Both the position numbers and the translations under genes were made by a program. A DNA stretch of 64,000 nt from Roseivirga sp. (GTDB taxonomy: Bacteria; Bacteroidota; Bacteroidia; Cytophagales; Cyclobacteriaceae), in the NCBI GenBank assembly GCA_018402485.1, contig JAGYIY010000002.1, positions 1 to 64,000 of the forward strand, in the 5' to 3' direction. Positions 54,114 through 62,924 of this stretch are shown here, one piece after another. The notes below the pieces were generated by a model. That model saw nothing but the letters and a program-made list of their open reading frames with translations, made no database searches and was not told the DNA's origin. Positions within the stretch are counted from its first letter, which is position 1, and every line of letters begins with the position of its first letter.

Positions 54114-55108
54114 TGACAGCGCAAGAGAAGAAAGATAAAAAATTCAGCTTAATCGTTTCCCTGATCATCCACAGCTGTTTGCTTGTGTTACTGGTTTTTT
54201 TAATAGCCTGGAGGGCACCTAACCCTCCTTTACCCGAATATGGTATTGAACTTAATCTAGGTTTCCAAGCAGCGGGAAGCGGCGATACGGAAAGAGAAAA
54301 TGAGACCTTGACTAAGGATACGGAGCAGGCAGAAACACCTGATGCCAAAACCGAGACCGAAAATACACAAACAGAAGAGGAGAATACAACAACAGAAGAA
54401 ATAGGAGAAGCGGAGCAAGTTACAGAAGAACAGGTAGAGGCACAAAAAGTAGCTCCTGTAAAGGAGGTAGTTGAAGAAACGAAAGCCGAGGAGGTGGTAG
54501 AAGAAGCTGTATCGCAAGAGGAAAAGTCTGAAGTGACGGTTGAGAAGTCGCAAGAAGTAAAAAAAGAGGTTGAAGAAGAAAACAAAGAAACCGCTGCTGC
54601 AGAAGACGCCAAGAATGAAGCATCTGAGGTTGAAAAAGAAAAAGAAGTACAACCGAAGCCAAAACCGATAATCGATAACCGTGCCCTCATGGGCGGTAAA
54701 AAAACTGATGTTCAGAACACAGAAGAAGCCTCGAACAATCAGGGTAGTTCTACCGATGAAAAAGGCAATGAAGGGAATCCTGATGGAAAAGCTACGGCCA
54801 AAGGCAAAACAGATGGTGGGGCTGATATGGGCGTAAGTTATAGTCTAGATGGTTGGAAGTGGCAAAGTCCTCCCACCGAAAAAGACAATTCTCAAGTAGA
54901 TGGGGTCATCAAGTTTTCAATATCCGTAGATGATAGGGGTAAGGTGATAGCCATTTCTGTGGTGCCCGGTACTACGATTTCGGATAACACCATTGTAGAT
55001 TTTTATAAAAAACAGGTTTTGGGCATCCGATTTTTACAAACAGATGCAACAAAAGCACCGGCTCCTATATCTAAAGGAGAAGTCACCTTTGTCATTAAGA
55101 CTAATTAA
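54113..55108 (+). CDS. TonB-like energy transducer
   Basis: A 331-residue bitopic protein: cytoplasmic tail, one helix at about 18-38, a long Glu/Thr/Lys/Val-rich periplasmic linker (60-200), a region with few charged repeats, and a C-terminal TonB-like domain (DGVIKFSISVDDRGKVIAIS ... KGEVTFVIKTN). Its linker lacks the Pro-Glu/Pro-Lys repeats of classical TonB. It is the last cluster member before folC and probably transmits ExbBD movement to the outer membrane. Confidence 0.88.
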   Translation: MTAQEKKDKKFSLIVSLIIHSCLLVLLVFLIAWRAPNPPLPEYGIELNLGFQAAGSGDTERENETLTKDTEQAETPDAKTETENTQTEEENTTTEEIGEAEQVTEEQVEAQKVAPVKEVVEETKAEEVVEEAVSQEEKSEVTVEKSQEVKKEVEEENKETAAAEDAKNEASEVEKEKEVQPKPKPIIDNRALMGGKKTDVQNTEEASNNQGSSTDEKGNEGNPDGKATAKGKTDGGADMGVSYSLDGWKWQSPPTEKDNSQVDGVIKFSISVDDRGKVIAISVVPGTTISDNTIVDFYKKQVLGIRFLQTDATKAPAPISKGEVTFVIKTN

Positions 55109-55156
55109 TCTCTTTTCATTTCTCTAAGATTTCATTTTGAGGTGTAACTTCGCGTC

Positions 55157-56380
55157 ATGAACTATGAGCAGGTTTTAGAATACCTCTTTTCGGCTCTGCC
55201 CATGTACCAAAGGGTTGGTAATGTTGCCTTTAAAAAAGACCTTACAAATACCATTGCGCTATCAGAGGCACTGGGGAATCCACATGAAGGCTTAAAGACA
55301 ATTCATGTAGCAGGAACCAATGGTAAGGGAAGCAGTTCACATATGCTTGCAGCAGCTCTCCAATCGGCAGGCTATAGGGTTGGATTGTACACCTCACCGC
55401 ATCTAAAAGATTTTACTGAACGCATTCGCATCAATGGTAAGCCCATGAGGCAAAACGATGTGATTCGTTTTGTAGAAGTGAATAAGGCGCATTTAGAAAA
55501 AATCAAGCCCTCATTTTTTGAAATGACTGTCGTGATGGCATTTGATCATTTTACACGTGAAAAGGTAGATATTGCAGTAATTGAAGTGGGCTTAGGGGGG
55601 CGCTTAGATTCAACCAATATTATCCACCCCGAAGTTTCATTGATTACAAACATAAGTTTTGACCATATGGATATGTTGGGAAACACGCTGCCCTTAATTG
55701 CAGGTGAGAAGGCAGGCATCATTAAGAATGGTGTACCCGTAATCATTTCCGAATTTCATTCGGAGACCTTGCCTGTTTTTGAAAAAGTAGCAGAGAGTAA
55801 ATCAGCACCTTTAATTCAGGCATGGCATTCGCATGTTGCGTTGCCCTCTTTGCAGTTACTCGGCAAGCATCAGTTGAAAAACGCAAGGGGTGTTGTAGCC
55901 ACCCTTCAAGTTTTAAGACAGAAAGGCTGGGAAATTCAAGACAAAAATGTTGTCGACGGACTTCAGCATGTAAGTGAATTAACGGGTTTGAAAGGAAGAT
56001 GGCACTGCTTAAGTCAATATCCATTAACATTCTGTGACACAGGTCATAACCAAGATGCTTTTGAATATATACTTAACCATATTTCTACTTATGCATACCG
56101 TAAATTATACATGGTACTTGGCTTCGTCAAAGAGAAAGATTTGAGTAAATTGTTTCCCATATTACCTCAAGACGCGGTTTATGTTTTTTGTGCTCCAAAA
56201 ATCCCAAGGGCCATGTCACTGGCCACTTTAAAAGAGGAGCTGGTTAATTTTAAAGCTGAGCATCACTTTGTTGAAGATGTATCGACTGCCATTGAATGGG
56301 CTAGAGCGCGAGCCCATTCCGATGACTTTATATTCATTGGTGGAAGTACCTTTGTAGTAGCTGAAATAGAAGATTTGTAG
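55157..56380 (+). CDS. folC: Bifunctional folylpolyglutamate synthase/dihydrofolate synthase
   Basis: A 407-residue Mur-ligase-like enzyme that adds glutamate to dihydropteroate and folates. Signatures: VAGTNGKGSSSHMLA (P-loop), YTSPHLKDFTERIRING, VIEVGLGGRLDSTN, TNISFDHMDMLG and the Lys site in EKAGIIKNGVP. The gene abuts trmB and follows the envelope cluster; it may have its own promoter, as TAACTTCG just upstream is one base off consensus. Confidence 0.97.
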   Translation: MNYEQVLEYLFSALPMYQRVGNVAFKKDLTNTIALSEALGNPHEGLKTIHVAGTNGKGSSSHMLAAALQSAGYRVGLYTSPHLKDFTERIRINGKPMRQNDVIRFVEVNKAHLEKIKPSFFEMTVVMAFDHFTREKVDIAVIEVGLGGRLDSTNIIHPEVSLITNISFDHMDMLGNTLPLIAGEKAGIIKNGVPVIISEFHSETLPVFEKVAESKSAPLIQAWHSHVALPSLQLLGKHQLKNARGVVATLQVLRQKGWEIQDKNVVDGLQHVSELTGLKGRWHCLSQYPLTFCDTGHNQDAFEYILNHISTYAYRKLYMVLGFVKEKDLSKLFPILPQDAVYVFCAPKIPRAMSLATLKEELVNFKAEHHFVEDVSTAIEWARARAHSDDFIFIGGSTFVVAEIEDL

Positions 56381-57043
56381 ATGGGAAGAGCAAAGTTAAA
56401 ACGAATTAATGGGCTGGAAGAGCGCTTGAATGTATTGCAAGAAGGACATTCTCTTTATGACTCTATTAAAAGTAATTGGCGAAAAGGTTGTTTTAAAAAT
56501 GAAAACCCAATCATTCTGGAGTTAGCCTGTGGTAAAGGCCATTACACTACGGGTTTAGCTAAAATTTATGCTAATAAAAATTTCGTGGGCATTGATGTTA
56601 AAGGAGATAGACTTTGGGTGGGAAGTACCAACGCCTTAGAAGATGGGCTCAAAAATGCTGCCTTTTTAAGAGCTCAAATTCAACATATCAATCATTTTTT
56701 TGATACGGATGAGGTAGATGAAATATGGATTACCTTTCCAGATCCCAGACCAAAAGACCGAGATATCAAAAGACGATTGACTGCTCCACGCTTTTTAAAT
56801 TTGTATAAGGACCTATTAAAAAAAAGAGGACTAATTCACTTGAAAACAGACAATCTTCCGTTATTTAACTACACCATCGAAGTGTTGGAAGAACGGAATG
56901 ATGTAAAGATATTAGAAAGTACATATGATCTTTATCAATCTACTCTAATAACCGCGCATCACGGAATACAAACTGAATTTGAGAAGAAATTCTTACAGAA
57001 CGAAATTCCAATTAAGTACATGGTATTTCAGTTTGTCGATTAA
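56381..57043 (+). CDS. trmB: tRNA (guanine-N7)-methyltransferase
   Basis: A 220-residue SAM-dependent enzyme that makes m7G46 in tRNA. Features: LELACGKGHYTTGLAK (SAM loop), FVGIDVKGDRLWVG and the catalytic WITFPDPRPKDRDIKRR. Its start codon directly follows the folC stop (TAGATG), implying coupling. Confidence 0.97.
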   Translation: MGRAKLKRINGLEERLNVLQEGHSLYDSIKSNWRKGCFKNENPIILELACGKGHYTTGLAKIYANKNFVGIDVKGDRLWVGSTNALEDGLKNAAFLRAQIQHINHFFDTDEVDEIWITFPDPRPKDRDIKRRLTAPRFLNLYKDLLKKRGLIHLKTDNLPLFNYTIEVLEERNDVKILESTYDLYQSTLITAHHGIQTEFEKKFLQNEIPIKYMVFQFVD

Positions 57044-57076
57044 ACGATTAGAACATTACCTTTACGTTCTTAAGCT

Positions 57077-57751
57077 ATGACTGCTCAGAATAAATATTTC
57101 CAGCCTATCAATACATCTCTCATGGGGTGGGCAACCTTATTTTTTATGGCCTTCACCTTGTTGCTTCTTTTTTCTGCCAAAGGTGATGTAGTTTTATGGT
57201 TTACCCATCATCAAACCTCGTCGTTAAATGTATTTTTTAAGTACATCACGCATGTAGGAGATGGTTTTGTATTGATTCCCTTGGCATTGGTAATGCTGTA
57301 TCGAAGTTGGATTCATTTTCTCACTTTACTCATTGCCGTCATTTTTCAAACATTATTCGTTCAATTAGGAAAACAATTATTGTTTCCATCTACAGTGCGT
57401 CCACGATTGTTTTTTGAAGAACAAGGCATTGCACTAAATTTTATTGAGGGAATTGAGGTGCATGGTTTTCATAGTTTTCCCTCCGGACATACTGCAGTAG
57501 CTTTCACCATGGCTGCAATTCTCATTATGTTTACTAAAAATGCCTCGATGCAATGGTTTTGGTTTATTCTTGCCATTTTGGTTGGAATGAGTAGGGTCTA
57601 TATTCATCAACACTTTGCCATGGATGTATTTGCAGGAAGTATCATCGGAATTTTATCAGCTTATATTGCCTTCTCGATCATAAAAAGTAAAACCCATAAA
57701 ATCCAACTCCATAAAGGTTTGAAGGACTATCTAAGGATTTCCCCATTTTAA
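57077..57751 (+). CDS. PAP2-family membrane phosphatase
   Basis: A 224-residue protein with six helices. The three phosphatase motifs are KQLLFPSTVRPR (two residues longer than KX6RP), SFPSGHTAVAF and SRVYIHQHFAMD (SRX5HX3D), all facing the periplasm. Likely substrates are undecaprenyl diphosphate or lipid A phosphate; the adjacent glycosyltransferase group favours a lipid-carrier role. Its 3' end overlaps that of the GT39 gene by 21 bp on the opposite strand. Confidence 0.93.
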   Translation: MTAQNKYFQPINTSLMGWATLFFMAFTLLLLFSAKGDVVLWFTHHQTSSLNVFFKYITHVGDGFVLIPLALVMLYRSWIHFLTLLIAVIFQTLFVQLGKQLLFPSTVRPRLFFEEQGIALNFIEGIEVHGFHSFPSGHTAVAFTMAAILIMFTKNASMQWFWFILAILVGMSRVYIHQHFAMDVFAGSIIGILSAYIAFSIIKSKTHKIQLHKGLKDYLRISPF

Positions 57752-59296
57752 AACCAGTGTGGTTGGTTTTTCAAAGAGGTCGTGTGCTTCTCCGTGATAA
57801 ACTAAACCTTCGATACTGAGAAGAGCAGATAATTCGCTTGTTCGGCTAATCACATAGCCATTATCATGCATTGCCATTTCTGCTTCAATTTCACGCAAGT
57901 TGGCATACCGCGGTATTTCTTTTTGTAATGCAAACACAAATGCCGCATTAAATTGTCGATAAGCAATGATAGGGACATTTTCTGTTTGCATACCTGGTAA
58001 AAGCTTCCTAACCGGATTCTGCGCATCTATCGGTGGGAATATGAATTGAAAAAAGAGAAAAATGGTAAGTACCCAAATGGCAATGTTGGTGTGCAGAACC
58101 TTCTGAATTGATTTTATTTGCATCCACCAGAATATGCCCAAAAGGCCTAGTGGAATAAAAAAGTAGGCAAGGTAAGAGAGATGACGCAAGGATGAATCAG
58201 CTTCCAATGCAAAATAAATACCCAGTGGGAAGGCTAGGAGCAAGAAACCGTAGAAACCGAACCCTGAGCGATTCCACTTGTTCTTTAACCAATCGGTCGG
58301 CAGTTGGCTTAAATAAACGCCTAATACAATGGCCATCAGCGGGTAAGCAGGGGTTGTATAATTGGGCAATTTGGTACTTGAAAACGCAAAAAAGAAAACA
58401 ATCACAAAGGCACAGAGTAAGGCATACATGGTAGCCTCATTCCGTTGCTTCCATGTAAATGTAATGCCTTGAACAAGAAAAGGAATAAAGGGTAACAGTC
58501 CTAAAAGAACAAATAAAATAGGCAGTAAGAAAAAACCGTCGTGACCTTCCATGGGCTCTGTAAAACGGTTTAAGTTATGTTTAAAGAAAAATCCATTTGT
58601 CCATGCACCGTTGGTTTGTAAATGAACCTTATAATACCAGGGAAATGCAATAAACAAAGACATTAATACTCCCGCAAATGGCTGTAAACGGAGAATGGTC
58701 GACCATCGAAAATCCTTTTTCCACCATAAAAAGGTGACAGCAGCAATACCCGGAAGCGCCAGTGCAATGGGGCCTTTTGTGAGTAATCCGCAGCCTATGG
58801 CCACATAGAATGACAGCAATGCCCAGCGAGATTTCGATACATAGGCATTGTAAAACGAGAAATAGGCCCATGTAAGAAAGAATATCAAATAGGGATCAGG
58901 TACCGACATGTGGAACTGTAAATGAAAGTGCAAGGAGCTAAGTAAAACCAGAGCAGAATAGGTTGCTGCCTTTACACTGATATGCCTTTTTACAAAGAAG
59001 TAGGTTTGTATCATCGTCAAAAGAGCAAACAATGATGAAAAAAAACGCGCGCCAAATGCGCCCACTCCAAAAAGCGCGTAACCCACAGACATGAAATAAT
59101 AGTGCAATGGAGGCTTATCAGTTCTTAATTCGCCATTGTAAAGAGGTACTACATAATCTCCACTCTCAAACATTTGGCGCGCGGCTTCAGCATTTTTAGC
59201 CTCATCCAAAGCATAAATATCAAGACCACCAATATTGGAGAAGGTAATAATGATAGACACTATCAACAATACCAAAGAGAGGAGCTTATTTTTCAT
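57731..59296 (-). CDS. GT39/ArnT-type glycosyltransferase
   Basis: A 521-residue protein with about 11 helices of the PMT/ArnT (GT-C) family. The catalytic first loop holds YALDEAKNAEAARQM (D-E pair) and RTDKPPLHYYFM. The C-terminus is a periplasmic domain. GT-C enzymes move a sugar from a polyprenyl-phosphate carrier onto lipid A or protein; the likely donor is made by the GT2 next to it. The -7 box TAAATTTG (59304-59311) leaves seven bases to the ATG. Confidence 0.93.
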   Translation of the reverse strand: MKNKLLSLVLLIVSIIITFSNIGGLDIYALDEAKNAEAARQMFESGDYVVPLYNGELRTDKPPLHYYFMSVGYALFGVGAFGARFFSSLFALLTMIQTYFFVKRHISVKAATYSALVLLSSLHFHLQFHMSVPDPYLIFFLTWAYFSFYNAYVSKSRWALLSFYVAIGCGLLTKGPIALALPGIAAVTFLWWKKDFRWSTILRLQPFAGVLMSLFIAFPWYYKVHLQTNGAWTNGFFFKHNLNRFTEPMEGHDGFFLLPILFVLLGLLPFIPFLVQGITFTWKQRNEATMYALLCAFVIVFFFAFSSTKLPNYTTPAYPLMAIVLGVYLSQLPTDWLKNKWNRSGFGFYGFLLLAFPLGIYFALEADSSLRHLSYLAYFFIPLGLLGIFWWMQIKSIQKVLHTNIAIWVLTIFLFFQFIFPPIDAQNPVRKLLPGMQTENVPIIAYRQFNAAFVFALQKEIPRYANLREIEAEMAMHDNGYVISRTSELSALLSIEGLVYHGEAHDLFEKPTTLVLKWGNP

Positions 59297-59303
59297 GAGA
59301 GCA

Positions 59304-59311
59304 CAAATTTA
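59304..59311 (-). promoter_or_regulatory. -7 box of the GT39 gene
   Basis: Minus strand TAAATTTG, exact consensus, 7 bp from ATG 59296. No clear -33 box. Confidence 0.45.
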
Positions 59312-59446
59312 AATGAATTATCATTAATTGTACTGTGACGGCAGGTTTTGTAAAACGATTTATGTTAGAAGGTCTATCTGCAAGTATGGGCTTTAAATTA
59401 GGTATTTGAAGGAGAATGGATTTACTTTGTGTTTTAATTTTTGCCT

Positions 59447-60391
59447 ATGAAACTCTCTGTAGTTGTTTCCCTTTACAACGAAGAAGACAATGTAATTCCG
59501 CTTTGCGAACAAGAGTATGCAGCACTTGATGGTATTGATTATGAATTGATACTGGTAGACGACGGGTCATCTGATCGAACCGTTGAAAGAGCAAAATCGG
59601 TTGCCAACGAACGCACAAAAGTACTTGTATTTAACAAGAATCATGGCCAAAGTACAGCCATGTCGGCAGGAATCGATGCTGCCATTGGACAGTATGTGGT
59701 AACCATGGATGGCGACCTACAAAATGACCCTTCTGATATTCCTGCCATGTTAGAGAAGTTAGAAAATACCGATGTGGATGTTGTGGCAGGAGTTCGTGCC
59801 AACCGACAAGATGGATTTATTTTGCGAAAATTACCAAGTAAGATTGCCAATTGGCTGATTAGGAACATCACAGATGTACATCTAAAAGACTACGGGTGTT
59901 CGCTTCGAATTTACAAGCAAGATATAGCTAAAAATTTAGGCCTGTATGGCGAATTACACCGGTTTATTCCTGTTTTGGCTAAACTACAAGGGGCTAAAAT
60001 GACAGAGGTGAATGTTAAACACCATCCCCGAACGCACGGTACTTCTAAATATGGAATCAATAGGACTTTTCGCGTTGTAGCAGACTTACTTTTGATGATT
60101 TTTTTTCAAAAATATTTTCGAAGACCCATGCATTTATTTGGTGGATTAGGTCTATTTTTTCTATCCACAGGAGGCATTATCTTGTCTTATTTACTTGTAG
60201 TTAAGTTTGGATTTGGAGAAGACATCTGGGGAAGACCTTTGTTGCTCTTAGGTGCCATTTTACTACTCGCCGGATTTCAATTCATCACAGTGGGAATCAT
60301 TGCTGAATTGATGATGAGGACCTATTTTGAGTCACAAAATAAAAAAGTTTATCGCCTCAAAGAAACCTATATCGGTGCATCAAAAGCATAA
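59447..60391 (+). CDS. Polyprenol-phosphate glycosyltransferase (GT2, GtrB/ArnC-like)
   Basis: A 314-residue protein: an N-terminal GT2 domain (VVSLYNEEDNV, LVDDGSSDRT, MDGDLQNDP, LKDYGCSLRIY) and two C-terminal helices (HLFGGLGLFFLSTGGIILSY; LLGAILLLAGFQFITVGIIA). Such enzymes load a sugar from a nucleotide donor onto undecaprenyl phosphate. ATG 59447 is preferred to TTG 59441. The flippase-like gene starts inside its 3' end. Confidence 0.94.
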   Translation: MKLSVVVSLYNEEDNVIPLCEQEYAALDGIDYELILVDDGSSDRTVERAKSVANERTKVLVFNKNHGQSTAMSAGIDAAIGQYVVTMDGDLQNDPSDIPAMLEKLENTDVDVVAGVRANRQDGFILRKLPSKIANWLIRNITDVHLKDYGCSLRIYKQDIAKNLGLYGELHRFIPVLAKLQGAKMTEVNVKHHPRTHGTSKYGINRTFRVVADLLLMIFFQKYFRRPMHLFGGLGLFFLSTGGIILSYLLVVKFGFGEDIWGRPLLLLGAILLLAGFQFITVGIIAELMMRTYFESQNKKVYRLKETYIGASKA

Positions 60392-61256
60392 ACGTTGGCT
60401 AAAATTAATTATTCAGCTTCTTGTCGCAACAGTAGCTATCTATTTTGTTGTAAGAGAAATTGACACCGATGCCCTAAAAAAGGTACTCTTTAAGGCTGAT
60501 TTAGTTTGGTTATTGTTGGCATTAGTAGCCTTCAATTTTTCTAAAATCATTAGTGCCTATCGCCTGAACCACTTTTTTAGGGTAACAGGTTTAAAACTGT
60601 CCAACCGGTTTAATTTGAAATTATACTACTTGGGCATGCTTTACAATCAGTTTTTGCCAGGAGGAATAGGAGGTGATGGATACAAGGTTTACTTTCTGAA
60701 CAAAGCATATGGTGTGAAAGTAAAATTTTTGATTTCGGCAACTTTGCTCGATCGATTAAGCGGTGTAGTGGCTCTCACTTTTTTAGCATTATCTTTGAGT
60801 CTTTTAGGTTCACTTCCTCCTCAGATTCTAGGAGGTTGGTATGGTTTGGCAGCTTTGGCTGTTTTGGTATATCCTGTGTACTATTTATTGGTGCATTGGC
60901 TTTTTAAAGCCTATAAGTCGATCAGTCATTTAACAAATCTACAAGCCATTCTAGTACAAGGCTTCCAATTATTATCTGTTTATTTTATTCTGCGCGCCAC
61001 AGGGGTTGAAGCCAACTACATTGATTACATGACCCTGTTTTTAATTACCTCAGTAGCGGCCGCCCTACCTGCTTCTCTGCCAGGAGGTTTTGGTGTAAGA
61101 GAATTTATCTTCGCTTTTGGTAATGGTTACTTTTCCATTCAACAAACAGAATCCGTGGCCTTGGCTTCCTTGTTTTTCCTGATTACTTTATTGAGTTCTT
61201 TGGTGGGTATTGTTTTTCTTAAAATTGAGGCAGAACCTACATTTAATAACGAATGA
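60375..61256 (+). CDS. Lysylphosphatidylglycerol synthase-type TM protein (UPF0104)
   Basis: A 293-residue integral membrane protein with about eight helices, matching the flippase-like LPG-synthase transmembrane family: LGMLYNQFLPGGIGGDGYK, ISATLLDRLSG and ASLPGGFGVREF. No catalytic domain is attached, so it probably moves a lipid or lipid-linked sugar across the membrane. GTG 60375 is chosen (17-bp overlap with GT2); TTG 60327 would overlap by 65 bp. Confidence 0.9.
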   Translation: MHQKHKRWLKLIIQLLVATVAIYFVVREIDTDALKKVLFKADLVWLLLALVAFNFSKIISAYRLNHFFRVTGLKLSNRFNLKLYYLGMLYNQFLPGGIGGDGYKVYFLNKAYGVKVKFLISATLLDRLSGVVALTFLALSLSLLGSLPPQILGGWYGLAALAVLVYPVYYLLVHWLFKAYKSISHLTNLQAILVQGFQLLSVYFILRATGVEANYIDYMTLFLITSVAAALPASLPGGFGVREFIFAFGNGYFSIQQTESVALASLFFLITLLSSLVGIVFLKIEAEPTFNNE

Positions 61257-61743
61257 CTTGTACATGACCATTACCCATTTCTGTTAGGGTTACCCAAAAC
61301 ATCGTGCTGTAATCATCTTCCGACAAAGTTTCATACTCTGTATTTCCCATTAGCCTATTTACCAAGGCTGGAGTGGTATTAGAATGACCTGCTATAAAAA
61401 TAAGACCTCCTTGATACTTTTCAATGATTTCTTCAATCATATGCTCCCTATTTAAGTCATAGGTAAGTATTGCTAGATTCAATGAATCGGCCAATGGCAT
61501 TAAAGTCTCTTGTGTCCTTTTATAGGGTGTGGCATACAGAGCAGCAGGAGTGGTACGACCAAATAAATCAGCAATGGCCTCTGCGCGCTGTTTTCCTTTT
61601 TCATTCAATGAAGGATCACGTGGATCGTTTTTTCCTTTTTCAGCATGACGCATTAAAATAAAAGAAGTAGGCTGTACTTGAGTCTTGTCGTTACAAGCCG
61701 TAAAAAGTAAAAACGCAATGCATATCGTAAAGATGTTTTTCAT
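61243..61743 (-). CDS. Histidine phosphatase (SixA-like) lipoprotein
   Basis: A 166-residue exported protein with a lipobox (LLFTAC). The phosphatase core is LMRHAEKG (RHG-like, catalytic His) with the second His in FIAGHSNTTP. It lacks the larger lid of phosphoglycerate mutases and resembles SixA-type enzymes; its periplasmic substrate is unknown. It overlaps the membrane-protein gene by 14 bp on the opposite strand. Confidence 0.9.
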   Translation of the reverse strand: MKNIFTICIAFLLFTACNDKTQVQPTSFILMRHAEKGKNDPRDPSLNEKGKQRAEAIADLFGRTTPAALYATPYKRTQETLMPLADSLNLAILTYDLNREHMIEEIIEKYQGGLIFIAGHSNTTPALVNRLMGNTEYETLSEDDYSTMFWVTLTEMGNGHVQVIRY

Positions 61744-62220
61744 TTTTATAGGTTTAGATTGTTATAGTTCTCTTTTATAAATGGCTTTCCCAACCCTTTG
61801 CATGTGTTTTAAAAGCTTTTGGTATTTAAATGTTTTCCTCCCTTTGTAAATCTACGAGATAGGATACATCACTACCAATAATTTCCAAATTGAATTTACC
61901 CAAGGTCTGGCGACTCATTTTGCTGTAATGAACAACCAGACCTTCCTTTGCTAACTTAGAAAGTTCAGAAATTTCTTGCAGTAATTGGATGGCTCTTTAC
62001 AAAGTAGAAAGGTGCAGCTTCCAACACATATCTTGTTCCATTAAATCACAGACTTTTCTAATCAAAGATGTTTTTTGAAAATATAAAATTCATCTCAAAT
62101 CATAAGAAAAAGTTAAAAACACTTATCTAAGTAAGGCCTTTATCATTGGGTCTTATCTTGTAAATAAAGCGTGAAATTCCGTTTTTAATCTAAAATAGAA
62201 AGATGGCCGCTTCTTTCCAC
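61744..62220. other. Intergenic region, holding a decayed ORF
   Basis: About 480 bp. The only structure I find is the broken minus-strand frame at 61826-62089, listed separately. No promoter box or terminator could be assigned. Confidence 0.5.
61826..62089 (-). pseudogene. Possible decayed ORF with in-frame stop
   Basis: One minus-strand frame reads 30 codons, a TAA at 61997-61999, then 56 more codons to a stop at 61826. The second part looks coding (LLQEISELSKLAKEGLVVHY; GKFNLEIIGSDVSYLVDLQR) and has no ATG near its beginning except SKM in the middle. No family is recognised. It may be a degraded gene or two short chance frames. Confidence 0.3.
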
Positions 62221-62817
62221 TTAGGCATACTCATCATCTTCTAAACTTTCTAGCACATCAGCTAGGGCATCAAAGTTTTTATAGCCCGGCCGAATTTCAT
62301 TACCTCCTCGCATGGCAATCCCTTTAATAGATGTTTTTTCGATCCACTTTAATACTTCATTCCCTTCAAAAGCATTTGAAACGACCAATGGCAATTCATG
62401 GCCATGGGCAGCTACTTCTTCAAGCATCAGTGCTGAAGCATCTAATAAAATATAATCTAATTGTTTGTCGGACTCTTGCCATGCTTCCAAGGCTTCTATG
62501 AGTTGGTTGGCTTCAAAAATAACGGGAAGACCTAAGCCCAGAGCCTCTTGTATTTGTACCTGTTGTTTAATTTGAACGGCATCAACAGCATAGGAAGCAA
62601 TGAGGTTTTTAATGGGTTCATTGCTGTCTGAAACTTCCGCAACAAATGCTACTCCCGATACCCAATCAGCTAACTCTTGAAACGTTTTAGGATCAGTATA
62701 AGAGGCGTGATTAGGGTCAACAATAAAGCCCAACTGTTGGACAGCCATTCCCGCACAATAGCGTGCATCACTTAGGTTGGTTACTTCGCTTATTTTAACA
62801 AAGGTTTTTAAGGCCAT
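62221..62817 (-). CDS. TrpF-like (phosphoribosylanthranilate isomerase) protein lacking catalytic Cys
   Basis: A 198-residue TIM-barrel-like protein. It follows the TrpF pattern: VKISEVTNLSDARYCAGMAV then LGFIVDP; LLDAS with D126; and IRPGYKNFD at the end. TrpF has KICG at the start, whose Cys is the general base; here it is K8-I-S10-E11, so that residue is Ser. D126, the general acid, is kept. No other trp gene is near. I infer a paralogue with altered or no isomerase activity, not the tryptophan-pathway enzyme. Confidence 0.75.
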   Translation of the reverse strand: MALKTFVKISEVTNLSDARYCAGMAVQQLGFIVDPNHASYTDPKTFQELADWVSGVAFVAEVSDSNEPIKNLIASYAVDAVQIKQQVQIQEALGLGLPVIFEANQLIEALEAWQESDKQLDYILLDASALMLEEVAAHGHELPLVVSNAFEGNEVLKWIEKTSIKGIAMRGGNEIRPGYKNFDALADVLESLEDDEYA

Positions 62818-62924
62818 AGAAAGAATATTTAGATACCATCAAATGGATAAATGAACGATTATGCGGCGCTAAATTAGGTCTTTTTAGATGATTTATTAAA
62901 GAAATACCTATTTTCAAGATTGAT

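Noticed and set aside
54007-54690. Long antisense ORF (227 codons, Ser/Phe/Cys-rich)
   Set aside because: It is the complement of the Glu/Thr-rich linker of the TonB-like gene; low-complexity composition explains the lack of stops.
62221-62817. Call as trpF of tryptophan synthesis
   Set aside because: The catalytic Cys position is Ser and no trp gene is near.
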